64,000 bases of DNA from Branchiostoma belcheri (taxonomy: Eukaryota > Chordata > Leptocardii > Amphioxiformes > Branchiostomatidae): the NCBI RefSeq assembly GCF_001625305.1, contig NW_017803987.1:1534823-1598822 (forward strand), written 5' to 3'. Below the pieces are notes generated by a model. The model made no database searches. It worked only from the letters and a program-made list of their open reading frames with translations, and was not told where the DNA came from. Shown piece by piece: positions 11,551 to 24,095 of the stretch. The position numbers were made by a program, and so were the translations under genes. Positions within the stretch are counted from its first letter, which is position 1, and every line of letters starts with the position of its first letter.

Positions 11551-14500
11551 CTAGATAAGAGACCTGTTTGTATTATAAAGTCTTTCGAGATATTCCCACT
11601 CGCGGATACTCCGAAGATGCACATATGCCTGATTGCGTGCATGATACTTTTCAACTTTACAGTTGTGGCTGAGTCTGTTCCAAGCGTGGACCATATCGTG
11701 AGGCGTTTTGTGCCAGTGGGAAGCCAGTTGTTTATCAGAAATACAGTGGGTTATCGCTGCCTTCCTTATATTGAACCCGCGCTGGTGCGTGGGTTCGATT
11801 CCCAGTTTCTCCAAACAAAGTCCAAGGAACACATCCTCCAAGAAGACATACTTCAGAGTCAACGACACTTCGTACAGCGGCCGTATGACGTCGTTGGACA
11901 TCACGTAAGCGAACCCGCAGGGGTATTTGGGAAACGTTTCTCTCGGGTACTCTTCCTTGCTTACGTACCACTTGTCATATTTCCCTCGCTTTGAGTGGCT
12001 GACTCTAACCGGTTTTGAACCCGTGTAAACATACCCTGTCACCAGTTTGCTGGTGTTGCTTGCAGGCATATGTTTCAGGTGTCTGACTAAGCTGTAGATG
12101 TTCACAAACGTGTCGTCGTCAGCTTTCATGACGAACTTGGCCCCGGGGCAGAATTCTGACGCCCACTTCAGACACATGACTGTCTTCAGAGTTAAATTCT
12201 TGTACGAATCCACGAAGTCCTCCTGGATGATGTCTTTATGGAGCATGTTTTCACGTTCCAGTCCGAGCTGTATCGAAGATTTGTTTGTTTTCCCTACCGT
12301 AAAGACCGTTTTGATGACAGTTCCGGGCTCGGAGTTACTTTCGTTGCCCCAAGTTCGACGGATGGCGTGTCTCTGTGAACTGTTCATGGGCGCTGATGTC
12401 ACCATGATAAGGAGAAACACGTCTGAAACTACAAATGGAACATTTTCAAAGTAAAGAAATTGTTGTCTGTTTTTATGTATCCAATTTATACCCAACAAGA
12501 GTTCCACGATCTCATACCTTCGCCAAATGATGTTAACCCTTGCGGTTGAAGAATTATACAATTAATTTTGATAATTGATTTTGCAAATAAGACCCTCATT
12601 TGCATGAGTTATATCAGTTGATCTTATTCTCCACCCAATGACAGCTTTATCTTAACAAGAAGGCTATTATAGCACTTCCTCATAAATTATGCAAATGAGG
12701 TCATAATTTGAATAAATTAAGTTTATTGATGTTCGCCTTCACTTAACTTCAAGTATGAAATTCCCAGCAGTTACAACTATGAAATTATGAACATTTCCCA
12801 TTAATTATGCAAATTAGGTCTTCATTTACATAATCTATATCCTCAGATGTTTTTTATTCTCAATTACATGTCACAAGTGTTTCATAGTCCTATTATCGAA
12901 CAAAGCAGATTTATAGAATTTCCTCATTAATTATGTAAATTAGCTCCTGATTTGCATAATTATCATCTGATTATGTCAAGCATCCCTTCAGCTACCCACA
13001 TACCAAAAATCACGACAATCCATCAACCAGTTCTCGAGTTATCATCCTTTGAAAAAATTTCAACAAACGCTCCTGCAGTTCCAGAACGAGCCACTAGGGG
13101 GCCCAAACTCATGTCACTTCTTCCCCACCTCAAGAGGTATCTACCAACCAAAATTCGTGACCCTAGCATGTCCAGATCGCGAGATATCAAAACCGGAAGT
13201 TCTGCTGCAGTACCAACAAAAGCCGCCAGGGGGCCCAGAATCTAATCATTTCTAGGTCTCATCAAGACCTACCCACCTACCAAGTTTCATGACAATACAT
13301 ATTAAGCTTCTTGAGTTATGCTGTTCACAAACAGACAGACAGACAAACAGACAAACGCTACTGAAAACATAACCTTCTTGGCGAAGGTAATAAATATCCA
13401 ATACCGTATGATGACCAGCTCCCCCAGCACTGCCCTGCCACTTGCTACATGATGTAATCCAACATCATAAGGTATCAAAAATCAAATGCGTAATGTTCAC
13501 CTTCACATGATTCTGCCTAACAAACTACTGCTTAGTTTATTCTTACTAAAAACACATTCATACATATGGTGACCAGCCACTGTCTTGCCACTTGCTACAT
13601 AATGTATTCCGACGCCAAGGGGTGTCTGCTACAGCACCAGTTACCATTGTCATGGAAACAGAGCGAAAACAATATTTTTTTTCCTTCTTCCAAGGTACAC
13701 GCAATGAAACAAAAGAAATCTTTCTACCGCTGCATTTCCCAGGGTTGTTGATGGTGAAGGTGTAAGGGTGAGGGTTGATGACCTCTGTATCCGTGTGCCC
13801 CGACTCCTGAGTTGTGGTGTACGTTTGAACTTGGGAATTTTCTTTTTCTATCTTCGCTTTCACCGCTCTCATCTGTATCTGTATCGGTATAGCCGGTATA
13901 ACCGCCCTTCGGCGTAACACACCAGCTTGATGACGATGTGAGTCACCACTTATTTCCACTCTCTTGTCATCAGTGCTTTCCTTCTCTCGCCTTCCCAAGT
14001 GATGCCCATATCCTCCAGGTCTCTCATGAGAGTCTTCCTTCCGTGCACCCCCAACCGTGACGGGGGCTGATATCGACTTTAATTCACCCCGGTCACTACA
14101 CAAAAAGTGGAATTAACCAATGAAAATGGGTCCCAGTTTGCACAAGTTATAGCCCTTTTTTTCAATATTTCAATATGAGCAATTATCAAAGTGGCATACA
14201 ATTGATCATTTTCTTGACATTTTTAGCGTACATACCTGTTATTTGTCATCACTGACAAATTCCTGTTTTCATCCAGCGGCTGTGGCGAAGTGATGGTCAG
14301 ACCGTCTTTGTACTCATTTTCCTTCGCTGCAATGTTAAGTGGATAAATATATAAACGAATGAATGAAGTAATGAATGAATGGATGAATAAATGAATGAAA
14401 GAAAGAATACATGAATGGTCTAAGGTATCATTTGTAAAGTAATATTTACCTTCACATGGCCTAACAAGCTACTCCTCTCTTTATTCCTACCCAAACATAT

Positions 14501-14834
14501 TTAAATACTTGTATATGGTGACCAGCCCCTCCAACTCTTTCCTGCCACTTGCTACATAATGTAATCCACCACCACAGGGTGCCCACTACAGCACCAGTTA
14601 CCACTCCCGGTCGTCTACTCCAGGACATTAACCTTGTGACTTATTTGGAACGGAAGAAGATAAAGAAAAAGAAGCAGGGCAAAAACAACATTCGTTCTCC
14701 GAAGGTAAACATAATGATTTACCTTCTGTGGTGTTCCAACGTGTAACCACCAAGCTGCTGATATAGAAAAAACCCGCGACTGTGCTCAGAATAACGAATC
14801 TCTTCAAGGTAAGTCTGGCCCAAAGGCGAACCAT
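11551..14834 (-). CDS. Beta-1,3-galactosyl/N-acetylglucosaminyltransferase-like protein (GT31)
   Basis: Exons: 14723-14834, 14236-14326, 13728-14095, 11551-12422. They join in frame to 480 codons plus stop, with consensus splice sites. The protein is a Golgi type II enzyme: short cytoplasmic tail, signal anchor (FVILSTVAGFFYISSLVV, about residues 12-30), a long hydrophilic stem, then the GT31 catalytic domain that transfers a sugar from a UDP donor in beta-1,3 linkage. Family motifs seen: INNPGKC before the core; VTSAP; RHAIRRTWG (208-216); DSYKNLTLKT; the metal-binding KADDDTF (DDD at 292-294); YPCGFAYVMS; and LEDVFLGLCLEKLGI. All key motifs are intact, so it is probably active. Donor and acceptor specificity cannot be told from sequence. 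The stem contains about 20 residues encoded by a dispersed repeat (13872-13930). An acceptor-like TTACAG just upstream of the ATG suggests a 5' untranslated exon. Confidence 0.88.
13000..13395 (-). repeat. Dispersed repeat copy in a glycosyltransferase intron
   Basis: Contains the GTTTCATGAC / TACCCACCTACCAAG / AGAAATGATTAG family text, here complementary to copies at 8221-8384 and 54830-55000. It also carries the AACTTCCGGTTTTGATATCTCG segment shared with 54950-54975. It ends in an ACAGACAGACAAACAG simple tract. Confidence 0.7.
13872..13930 (-). repeat. Repeat fragment inside a coding exon (GTTACGCCGAAGGGCGGTTATACC family)
   Basis: The minus-strand text GTGTTACGCCGAAGGGCGGT followed by TATACCGGCTATACC and a CAGATACAGATACAG run recurs at 18055-18115 (same strand) and at 33902-33956 and 54760-54806 (opposite strand). 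Here it lies wholly inside exon 3 of the glycosyltransferase and supplies about residues 123-143 of the stem. Confidence 0.85.
14430..14712 (+). repeat. Dispersed about 260-bp repeat (TTTACCTTC...GAAGGTAAACAT family)
   Basis: Copies elsewhere: 57130-57345, 61490-61755 and 63786 to the right edge, with shorter relatives at 13400-13700 and 15130-15200. Shared text includes ATTCTTACTCAAA(C/T)ACATTCATATA, GCTACATAATGTAA, CACCAGTTACCA, and an A-rich GAAGAAGAAGAGGAAG stretch before AACAATATGTTTTCCTTCGG. Ends are near-complementary (ACCTTC and GAAGGT), hinting at a non-autonomous DNA element. Confidence 0.7.
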
Positions 14835-14984
14835 GCTGATGCCTGGTGTTCAGCGGGTCTGTAACATGAGAATTGCTATGATCGTATACCAAGGACCATG
14901 CCTATCTAGTTCTTTTCCTGAATAAGTTAGGACCAGGCGCGGTTCTGCATAAACACAAGAATTACACACCCATGTACACAAATA

Positions 14985-15124
14985 CTTTTACACACACGCA
15001 CGCACGCACGCACGCATGCACCCACACTCACACACACACACACACACACACACGCACGCACACACACACACACACACACACGAACGCACACACACGCACG
15101 CACACACAAACACACACACACGAA
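14985..15124. repeat. (CA)n-rich microsatellite
   Basis: Interrupted CACACA and CACGCACG tract upstream of the glycosyltransferase gene. Apparent reading frames across it are artefacts of low complexity. Confidence 0.95.
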
Positions 15125-15336
15125 CGCCCCTGAAAACATAACCTTCTTGGCGAAGGTGACAATATGTTTTCCTTCGGTTAACATAACAAACGCATTCAAT
15201 ACATGGTGGAGGGAGAGGGATGGGCGCTGCCTCCCATAATACCGTGCCCTAGACACAGAGGATGAACAACCCACTGCCCCTACGGCCTCGAAAAGACTAC
15301 TTAACCTAGCCTCTACCAGGATTCGCGATGTCGCTA

Positions 15337-15480
15337 GAAAGAGCCAAATTGACCAAAATGAGAGATAATATGCCAGGGGGGCTGGTCCGCTAGAGAGTAC
15401 AGTGCGGCAAACTGCACTCTCTACCGGACCAACTCCCCTGGCATGTTATCTATATTTTTGGCCAATTTCTATTCTTTCCA
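15337..15480. repeat. Foldback (MITE-like) element with strong hairpin potential
   Basis: Arms at about 15363-15404 and 15413-15450 are near-perfect complements (GCCAGGGGGGCTGGTCCG against CGGACCAACTCCCCTGGC; AGAGAGTACAGTGC against GCACTCTCT). Weaker pairing continues outward through AGAAAGAGCCAAATTGACC. The loop is only about 8 nt. Confidence 0.85.
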
Positions 15481-16345
15481 CCCTTCTCCCAAAGCCTGGT
15501 AGAGTCTAACCTTAACCAAGGAGCTTGATAGAACATCCTTACCTCTACCTGTTTACTGAACAAGACTCCAGGTTGTTCCTCATCAGCGAGAAGTGGCTGT
15601 AAACGCACGGAGACGTGGAACCTTGAAAGGTCTGTTTGTTTTGATGTTTCACCGCATCCGTGTGCAGGGGTTTTCAAAATATCAGAAGGATATATTTTAA
15701 AAGGCTTACTACCGGCTCATATAACATGTACAATTCGGTGATTTTACCATAATGCTTAATATTTTCATCCTTGTTATTGTGTGAAAGCATCTCACGTTTT
15801 CAACATTGGTCAAGACATCATTGCTATGTCCTCTAAGACAAGATATGGAAGGACTTCAATATTGTAACCCGTATGTTGTTTTATTGTGTCTGACCTTGAC
15901 CTCTGCCACCTCGCATGAACTGAATAAATACCAGCCAGCAGGTCGATTTGAGCATTTCATTTCATTTACTTCGTTTATTTCGTGTTTTACAATTGCTTAT
16001 TGGCTTTGAAGAGTGCCTACTTGCTTTAATACATTTCACAAGTGGGAACGACAAACCCCAACAGACTGCAGACTGCTGCTTGAAAAGTGTAAAACGGCCG
16101 TCAAAATTGTTAAATTGAACAACGTCGTCTTAGAATTTATTCTGTGATATGTAGGAAGCAAACTAATTTTTGTAACATAAACCACCAGCATTTGGGTACC
16201 TGCCCACAGCCTATTGCAAAGTCACATTTCCAAAAAAAAACGATACATACAGCAGTTAACATCTTAGCAGATATTTAGAATATGGAGTATTTACATTTCC
16301 CTTGGTAATAGGCAATATCATTTAGGTAATAGTATATGCATATTT

Positions 16346-16383
16346 ATGGCTTCACCACACCACGAAGTGTGTAGTGAAGCCAT
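16346..16383. repeat. Short hairpin palindrome
   Basis: ATGGCTTCACCACAC and TGTGTAGTGAAGCCAT pair around a 7-nt centre. Similar text (TTTCACCACACCATGAAGTGG) occurs at 51908, so this is probably the tip of a dispersed foldback repeat. Confidence 0.65.
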
Positions 16384-16837
16384 CTGCTGCATTTGCCCCC
16401 GAGCAAATGTCGTCCTTTCTAGTGTTTATCATGTCTTTCTTACTCAATAACAATAGATTACAATTTCTCCAATTCTAAAAATCCCGGAAACTTTGCAACA
16501 ATTTCTTGAAAGATATGTTATGCAGCTGTGACATTTACACATTGACAGTTGAGCAATAAAGTTATCATGAATATATAACGGTGCAAATAACAAAATATGG
16601 CTTTATTATATCATTGCCTTCAATTTATCTGAAGCTTAAGCTTGAGCTATCTTTATCATACTGATAAATGTCTGATTTATGATACTGACGACTACATTAA
16701 GTGATATGTATATAGGACATATAATCAAAAACATGTTCTACGTGAAGACTCTGAACATTCTGTCAACTGACCACCCTACTATTACATTTATGATTTTTCT
16801 TTCCTTAAAAGTAATTATAAGCTTCACCTTTTTATAG

Positions 16838-17008
16838 ATCTAACCTGGATGCCAGGCCCATAGCACGCTAGGCCCAGAGTTATTAGCCAGCGTGCCAGGC
16901 CTAGCTGTGGTTGATGTGGTACAATTTCCTTGGTGGAATGTTGGCCCTGGAGCCGAGGAACTGGCCTGTGTGGGCCCTGGGAACAGTCTGGCACCCAGGC
17001 TATCATAG
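16838..17008. repeat. Dispersed repeat, copy 1 (CCTGGATGCCAGGCCCATAG family)
   Basis: Shares AGCCGAGGAACTGGCCTGTG, TGGGCCCTG and AACAGTCTGGCACCCAGGCT with 18685-18806. Both copies lie next to exons of the protease gene, copy 1 just past the stop codon and copy 2 in an intron. Confidence 0.8.
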
Positions 17009-17033
17009 ATGTAACAGTTTGAGATCTTTTCTC

Positions 17034-20000
17034 TTAGCTCTCGAGTTTAGTATTAAGCCAGTCTCTGAGGTACTTGACGTCAGCGTAGATCCCGGGTTTG
17101 TAGGGCTGGCCACACCCATCTCCCCAGCTGGTCACGCCCACAAGGTACCACGTGACCCCGTCCTGACAAACCAGAGGGCCGCCTGAGTCACCCTGTGAAG
17201 TGGTTACGACAATGTCGGTTACTAACTGAGTTATCATCAAGCAACATTTATCTTACTAACTAAGTTATCATCAAGCAAAATTAATCTTAGTGTACAAGCA
17301 CTTTTGAACTATTCGTTTACTTGGCCAATACAGATGCGGCCATATTTGTTTGCTATTTGAATAAACAATATGGTATTATAGTATCTAAAATCTTTAACAT
17401 GTTACTTTTGTTTTTAAAAAAAGTAAGTGGTTGCCAGTCTATCTGATTGATACCTTAAATCACTTGGCACCAAGCTTACTAATTTGATAGTCAAAGTTTT
17501 ATTATAAAAGCTTGTTATTTCTAAGATCTTTTGAACATGTTGAAAGACATCGAAGCATCCTCGATAGAGAAGCAAAGCGACTTACTCGATCCACGCAAGC
17601 ATATGAGAATGATTTTCAAGCAGCATGATGAAAAATACTATAATAGTATAAATAGTATTTTCATGGTACATTATTACTAGTACTCACCTGACAGGCATCT
17701 ATCCCTCCTACGTCATATCCGGCACATAACATCCGGTCCGTGATCCTTCCGTCATAGTGAATTACGTCATCGCACACGGTGGCGTTGACCAATGGGACTC
17801 GGGCTTCTTGTAATATGGTAGCTTGAACAGCTATAAAAAATAAGCAACAAGGATTTTGATTAGTGAACGATTTTGTCATAGCTTATTGGACCAGCCAAGG
17901 TAGTAGTGGTAGTTGACTGTACAGTAATGATTGTATGACTTATACATCATTCAAATACAACGCATTCAATTCTCTCAGCATCACGTATAACTCTGACTTT
18001 TTGTACAACTTTCTGCCTGTATTTACTTGTGTTTTCATGTCAGATACGTAGGGGAAACTGTATCTGTATCTGTATAGCCGTATAACCACCCTTCGGCGTA
18101 ACACACCAGCTTCGCAGGCACGCGGCGCGGCGGCAGCTGACTACATTACACCGTACGACTTGTTACACCTAACCCTTAAACATCTAACTCTAAACATTGT
18201 TTAAAGCTAATAATAATGCTCCTACTGTACTTGGTGACAGTGAATTCCATTCTGAGATGGTTCTACGATGTTAGGTAAAAAAAAGGTTTCAGACGGATCC
18301 AAGAAATTTTAATGTCATTATCTGCTGTATTCAATTTTCACCCATATGCATGTTCGGTCATGGACAGAATCATCTAAAAACACAGCAGTGAATAACAGTG
18401 AACAAAACATTCACAAAAATATTACTTAGGTATTAGCTCTTCACTTTCTTGTTCTTTCTAATTGTAGTCTAATTCCTTTAATAAACATTTCACCTACCGC
18501 CATCTGCAATGGATCCCCATCCGGATATCCAACAGTTTGTCCCTGTAGAGAACTCTGCGTCTTCCCTCGGCAGACAGACAGGATAGACGTGGTCTGTGAT
18601 GTTCACTTCTGATGACAACTCCATCACAGCGATGTCAAAATCAGTCCGGATGCTGTCATACCTGTGGTATAGGTTATAAGATATTAGCCAGCATGCAAGG
18701 CCTAAATGTGGAGGCTGTGGTATAATTTCCTTGGGGACATGTTGGACCTAGAGCCGAGGAACTGGCCTGTGTGGGCCCTGAGAACAGTCTGGCACCCAGG
18801 CTATCATATAACAGTTTGGATGCTGTCATACCTGTGGTATAATTTTAAGTCATAAGATATGTAGTTAGCATTTGGAGCTGCATATATATTCCGAAGAAAA
18901 AAGTACAAAGCAGTTTCAAAAGAACACATCAGGTTTTCTTACCATAACGTCTCTCAATTTCAAGACAGATTAACTTTATGTTTAAACAGTTGACGACTGT
19001 GGTTAAGATTTGTTTAGAAAATGAAAGTTTGTTAGAATGTCATACTGAATGCTAGATAAGTTTTGTTAACGTTAACTTATTGTATGCCATTATTGAAATA
19101 TGCTAGCATTGGTAGATCGGACAAAGAGCGGTAAGATGCGTGTCTTTAAAAAGAGGGAATATCAAATTCATGACCTCCAAGCAGTCGCTTTAAATTAGCC
19201 ATCAGTCTACAGATGCCAATGGTAAACGGTGGCCAACTGATAGTGCTTTGCCCCCGAAGGAATCTGGTTGGAGGGTACAATATTCACCTTTCATGAATGA
19301 TGATCCTGTCCACATGACGTGTCTGTAGCTGGTCTGTGGTCTCTCCCTGTTCATGTAGGCCCAGGTACGCCTTCCATCTACTCGGGATCTGCGAACTATC
19401 AATAATACACTACATCAAATACTGCTTGCAAAGAACATTATATATTTACCAGCTTAAATCTAGTATATATTCATGAGCAAGTGACCTACACATATAATCT
19501 AATATATGGCGTATATGGAAACATAAAAAACAGTAACAGCAATTATTTACGTTGCTCTTGCTCATTCAAAATAACTAATTCATTCATAATTGTTTTTACT
19601 AATCACAGTGTTATAATTGTAACGATTCTGCTTTTAGGTGCCGGACAGTATTTGTGTCCTTGCATCGCCTGTATTCAATTGTGTGAAAGAGTTATATAGA
19701 TTCTGGTCTTGTCATTGTTGCCTCAATTCTCCATTAACAAGGTTTACGATCTCAAAATTTGAAAATGTAGGAACCTTTTTTTTTTCGCCCACCTTTTTTT
19801 GCCATTTCGCATTAGATTTGGAGTCTGTGGAGCATGTCATCCATAAAATTTATTTGCTGTGGCCATAAGACATCATGTTACTTACTCATAGACGCAATGC
19901 GCTGCCGTGACGAGGTACTTAGTGTTGACCAGAGAGGCGCCACAAGCGTGACTATCGCCGTCATGTATGGACACCTGCCACGGCCAGGCACCCCGGGCCG

Positions 20001-23000
20001 GCTCCGACCCGCCTACTATCCGCGGTCTGCCTCTTCTGCTGGTCTCTACTACAGGTCTTCTTCCGCAAGCTGAATGGTAAAAAGAAAAATATCATTTTTG
20101 AAAAAGTTTCTTGTATCCAGAGTATGGCAACAATCGTCATTTAGATACTAATTTTTTTTAGCCAAGAAAGAGGCATGTTTATGTAAAAGAATCCAAATGC
20201 TGAAAAGGATTTGTCTCAGTCCTTTTATTAAAGTTTTTATTTACATAGAATAATGTTTAGCTACCAATATCATTGCTACTGTAATGTTTTGTCATTGTCT
20301 TGTCTTGTCTTTTCAGTATGGCAAGCCATTTGTAATAGCTGGGCTGCCCTGGCTGTGTGTGTTGAACAGCCAAACCAATTAATAAAGATTAATGAGACCA
20401 TGACTTTACTCATGTCTTTGACCCACCAAGATGGCGCTCGCTTACGTCATAGACACGTGACTGCAATTCTCGAGTTCAATTTGAGTATGTATGTTACAGG
20501 ATTCTATTTATACACATATCTTAAAAAAATACTTTTCCCTCAAAATTGTTTTCCGAAAATAATATTGTCCAATGCCAATCCACATGTTGTAGTCATGACG
20601 TTAGTGTCATAATTGCTTTTATTTACTTACTGCAAAATTTTTCGTCCCTCCTGTTGGGACAGTGGTCTGCTCCATCGCACCACTGCGCAGCTGCAATACA
20701 AGTTGCGTTACTGTCGTAACAGAACCTCTGGTCGGCGCTGCAGTTTCCTCGGAGAACGATAGGCTCCGCTGTTGAATCTGAAGGAAAAAAAAAACATATA
20801 TATTGTTTACTTTATGTGTTTATTAGTGTTTTGCCCTTGAAATGAAGGGCAGTTGAAATGTAGGCAGTCTTTGTATCCTAATAATGATGATCATTGCAAT
20901 CGTTATTGGTCAATAAACCGTGCTTTCTGTAAACAGGATGTTATTGTACGAAAACAATTAGGTGAATAACTTGAAACAATACACATGGCAATAATTTTCT
21001 AAACCCTTGGATATCATCTGAGTGCTCTTAGTAAATCTAAGTAAGTATGCATGTATAAGCTTCAAAAATCGGTATGCATTAACTTGGTATTACGTTTGTA
21101 ACGTTGTGTCAAAGTGATTGGCAGGAAAAACAAATAAGCCTGACTGTGGACAAAGAAGATGTCAGAATGAATCACCTTCACAGTCCAGTTCGTCCTCTCC
21201 TCCGCTGCAGTCCCGGTAAGAGTCGCATGCCCAGCTTAGCGCTATACAAGCGCCGTCACCACAGGTGAACTGACTTGAAGTGCAGGCTATAGAAGACATC
21301 AACACGACTAAATAAGGCTAAGATATAATAAAATGCTTTGATACTTATGATCAGGAGTCTTAATAAGTGTTTATGTAATAGATACAAAACGAAGAGATTT
21401 GTATAGAGGTTTACATATTGTATTCCCCCTGGGCCTCCTTGGAAATCAGCTATTGGCTGAAGGGGCTACCCAGGTGTCAATGAAGATTAAATAAATAGAT
21501 AAAAAGAGGCACATACATGTACATATTATGATATGTCATTTTACTGCAAAGTTGTGATTTGTTGAGTAAATGGCAGTTCTACTTCGTAGAGGCACTGCTG
21601 TCACAACCATTCAGTACTAAATGCTGATCTCTTTTCGAACAAGAAAAGGATACTTCGGAGAATATATTTCGGAGTATAAAAGATATATTTCAGAGTATAA
21701 AGAGTATATTTCATAGTATAAATGACATATTAAGAGTATTAAGAATATATTTCAAAGTATAAAGGACATGTTAAGCCATATAAAGAATATATTTCAGAGT
21801 ATAAATGGTATGTTAAGAGTAAGACATATTTTATGTCAATTATCAAATACATTTTAATGGTATAAAACATAACGTACTTCTCGCTGTACAGTTGAGCTCG
21901 TCGTCCCCGTTAGAACAGTCTGCCTCCGTGTCACACTGCCAGCTGCCGGGTATACATGCACCGTCCGTACACTCAAACTGGTAACTAGTGCAGGAGGCTG
22001 GAAACAAAAATAAAGTACGTTTAAAGTTAAAACTTCTGATCCAACAAAAAAAGTTCTCTTACCTAGAGCTTAACAGCGACGGGGGCCTACATCGTCTACC
22101 AAATACCTTTGACCCATTGTTGAAGTCACACTTTAAAAAAGCCATGTGACAAGCCTCATTGGGTCAGTCTACTGAGGAAGACCAGAGTAACTGGTCGAAA
22201 GCTCTAGTTGAGAGAACTTTTTTTCTTGTTTGTGGGCCATTTGTTTGTGGGTGGTACCCTAAAAATCAGCCAAGGGCCCTTCTAGTAACCATTTTCTGTC
22301 AAAATTTTGGGAATGTTTGCTACATGGGGTCAATGCACATTGAGAAAGTGTGGTTTCAACTCAGCATGTAGATAAGTGACTAGAATATTGACTTTGAAAA
22401 ATCTGGTTTCCAGGTCCTAAAAACTCCATTGGATGCCTTTTAACCAACCAAGCAAAGATGTTGGGGGGGGGGGCGGTCACTACCAAAAGATGCACTACCT
22501 GCTCTATGACTAAGTAGTTGTCTTACTAGGACAGTTGTTTTCGTCCTCCCCTCCGGTACAGTCATGGTCACTGTCACACCGCCAGGCAGGGTTGATACAC
22601 TTCCCATCATCACATCCCCACAAACCCTGCTCAGCACAGGTAAGCATGGCTGGCAAAACAAACATATTCCTTGACATTGTATCGTACAGTAAATGATGTT
22701 TAATGTATGATATTTGATGTTTAATGTATAATATGTCATGTTCACAATGTTCAATATTGTCATCTGTTGTGTATTCATTATCGTAAACTGTATTTACATT
22801 GTACATGTAGTGTTGGGAGGACAACTTTGCAAATGTACCTGTTTTGTTCTCCCTTCCAGTTGTATACTCGTACTCGTGGTAAACTCAAATAAGCAAATAA
22901 ACAAAGATGAATATTACATTAGCCATAAATTCCTTGGAAATGAACTCATGGAAGTGTATAAAAGGTAAACTACTCAAGCTTTTCGTCGTATACACTAGTT

Positions 23001-24095
23001 TGATCCTTCATATACTATGTTGATTTGTAAAGTGCATGAAATCCACTCTTTTAGCAATCTTAAAGTTTATGCAATTTTCGAGCATGAAAAAATATTATAT
23101 TTTGTCACTCCTTTAAATTTCCTGTGTGTACATATATAGCATTTACTCTATGAGTACCATTATGCAAATACACTTATTACTGTGGATTCTAAACCGTGAT
23201 AACTAATATGTAGACACATGGTTTGCAATGGGTCAAATGCAATACTTTACAGATTACATAAAACATGTCACTCACCAGTTGTAGTTGGAGTTGGGGCATA
23301 CAATGACGAAGTTGTTGTCGTCTTGCCATTAGCTAAACAGATCATACAGTATGATAGTTTCATTAAGGGTGACATAACAACGAATCAGTGTTGGTGATTC
23401 AAAAACTAAAGTAATCGAACGATATAAGTTCTATAAATTTTAAAGCAATAAAGTTAATATTGATTGAGAACTGGGATGCAAAATTTGATACATACCGTAG
23501 TTACAGGTAAATGATGAATCTATAATTCTATTGAATACTGTATGGAAATGAATATAAAATTACATGTTACAGATGTTTTATTCATAAGAGAACTTACGGT
23601 TTCGCCTGGGAGGTCCAGTGATTGCCTGTGTTTGTGATGATGAAGATGATGATGTGGGCATTGCTGCATAATATACATAATTTTAGAGTCAGATTAGAAA
23701 TATTAATTTCATTATATACGTATACAATTTCTCTTCTAAACTTCAATGAGAAACGATTAGGCACTAGTAATGCAAATTGACACAAAATCAATAAAAATCT
23801 TCATTTCCATACCTGCTAGGACGATGCCTGTAGTGAGCCCTACTATGCTTAAACAGCCGATGACGACAGCACCAGTCACAATGCTACGAGCAAGCCTGCT
23901 GGTACAGAGTTTCTTTTTGTATATGTGGTTCTTCGTGGATACGTCATGTGGCTGTGAATATCTTTTCATATCTGTGCCATTTGGTTGAAAAATTTCTGGC
24001 CTTAGACTAGTACTAGTAGTCTGAGCGGTGTGTGAGATGTTTGGATGTTCATCCGGATTGGAAGGGTGTCCTTCAAATGCAGCATTGTCAAACAT
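17034..24095 (-). CDS. Type II transmembrane serine protease: TM, LDLa x3 plus degenerate LDLa, trypsin domain
   Basis: Exons: 23813-24095, 23598-23663, 23276-23332, 22527-22649, 21878-21997, 21176-21286, 20631-20777, 19886-20069, 19288-19395, 18498-18661, 17688-17830, 17034-17192; together 554 codons plus stop, in frame throughout. Order: cytoplasmic part; anchor (about 71-94); short Ser/Thr linker; three canonical LDLa modules; a fourth, degenerate LDLa (CDGADHC...RDEKFC); activation peptide cut at GRPR|IVGG (R319); trypsin domain. The catalytic triad is complete: H360 (TAAHC), D409 (DFDIAVMEL), S505 (GDSGGP). D499, six residues before the serine, predicts cleavage after Lys/Arg. C304 probably links the activation peptide to the PVCLP cysteine, keeping the active enzyme on the membrane. 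The layout is that of TMPRSS-type surface proteases. Exon lengths and phases of the protease domain match the gene at 29503-39847. Confidence 0.92.
18055..18130 (-). repeat. Copy of the GTTACGCCGAAGGGCGGTTATACC repeat in a protease intron
   Basis: Same orientation as the copy exonised in the glycosyltransferase (13872-13930). Here it is intronic and retains the flanking GCTTCGCAGGCACGCGGCG-like text also seen at 54745 on the other strand. Confidence 0.75.
18685..18806. repeat. Dispersed repeat, copy 2 (CCTGGATGCCAGGCCCATAG family)
   Basis: About 80 percent similar by eye to 16880-17008 over its shared part. It is inserted about 25 bases upstream of a splice acceptor (exon 18498-18661). The sequence CATACCTGTGGTATA of that acceptor is itself repeated at 18826-18842. 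Confidence 0.75.
21421..21500 (+). repeat. 3'-end fragment of a non-LTR element (CR1-like tail)
   Basis: GGCTGAAGGGGCTACCCAGG followed by TAAATAAATAGATAAA resembles the 3' ends of invertebrate CR1/L2-type retroposons. This identification is from memory of such tails and covers only about 80 bases. Confidence 0.4.
21650..21850. repeat. Tandem AT-rich repeat (TATATTTCAGAGTATAAA unit)
   Basis: Six to eight imperfect units of 20-35 bp containing ATATTTC(A/G)(G/T)AGTATAAA in an intron of the protease gene. No coding or RNA feature. Confidence 0.75.
22015..22240. repeat. Shortened copy of the 34614-35085 foldback element
   Basis: Left arm GTTAAAACTTCTGATCCAAC and right arm GTCAGTCTACTGAGGAAGACC are shared with the longer element. 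The internal ACGGGGGCCTACATCG matches, in complement, GATGTCGGCCCCCGTCGCGG there. The central part differs by deletion. Confidence 0.75.
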
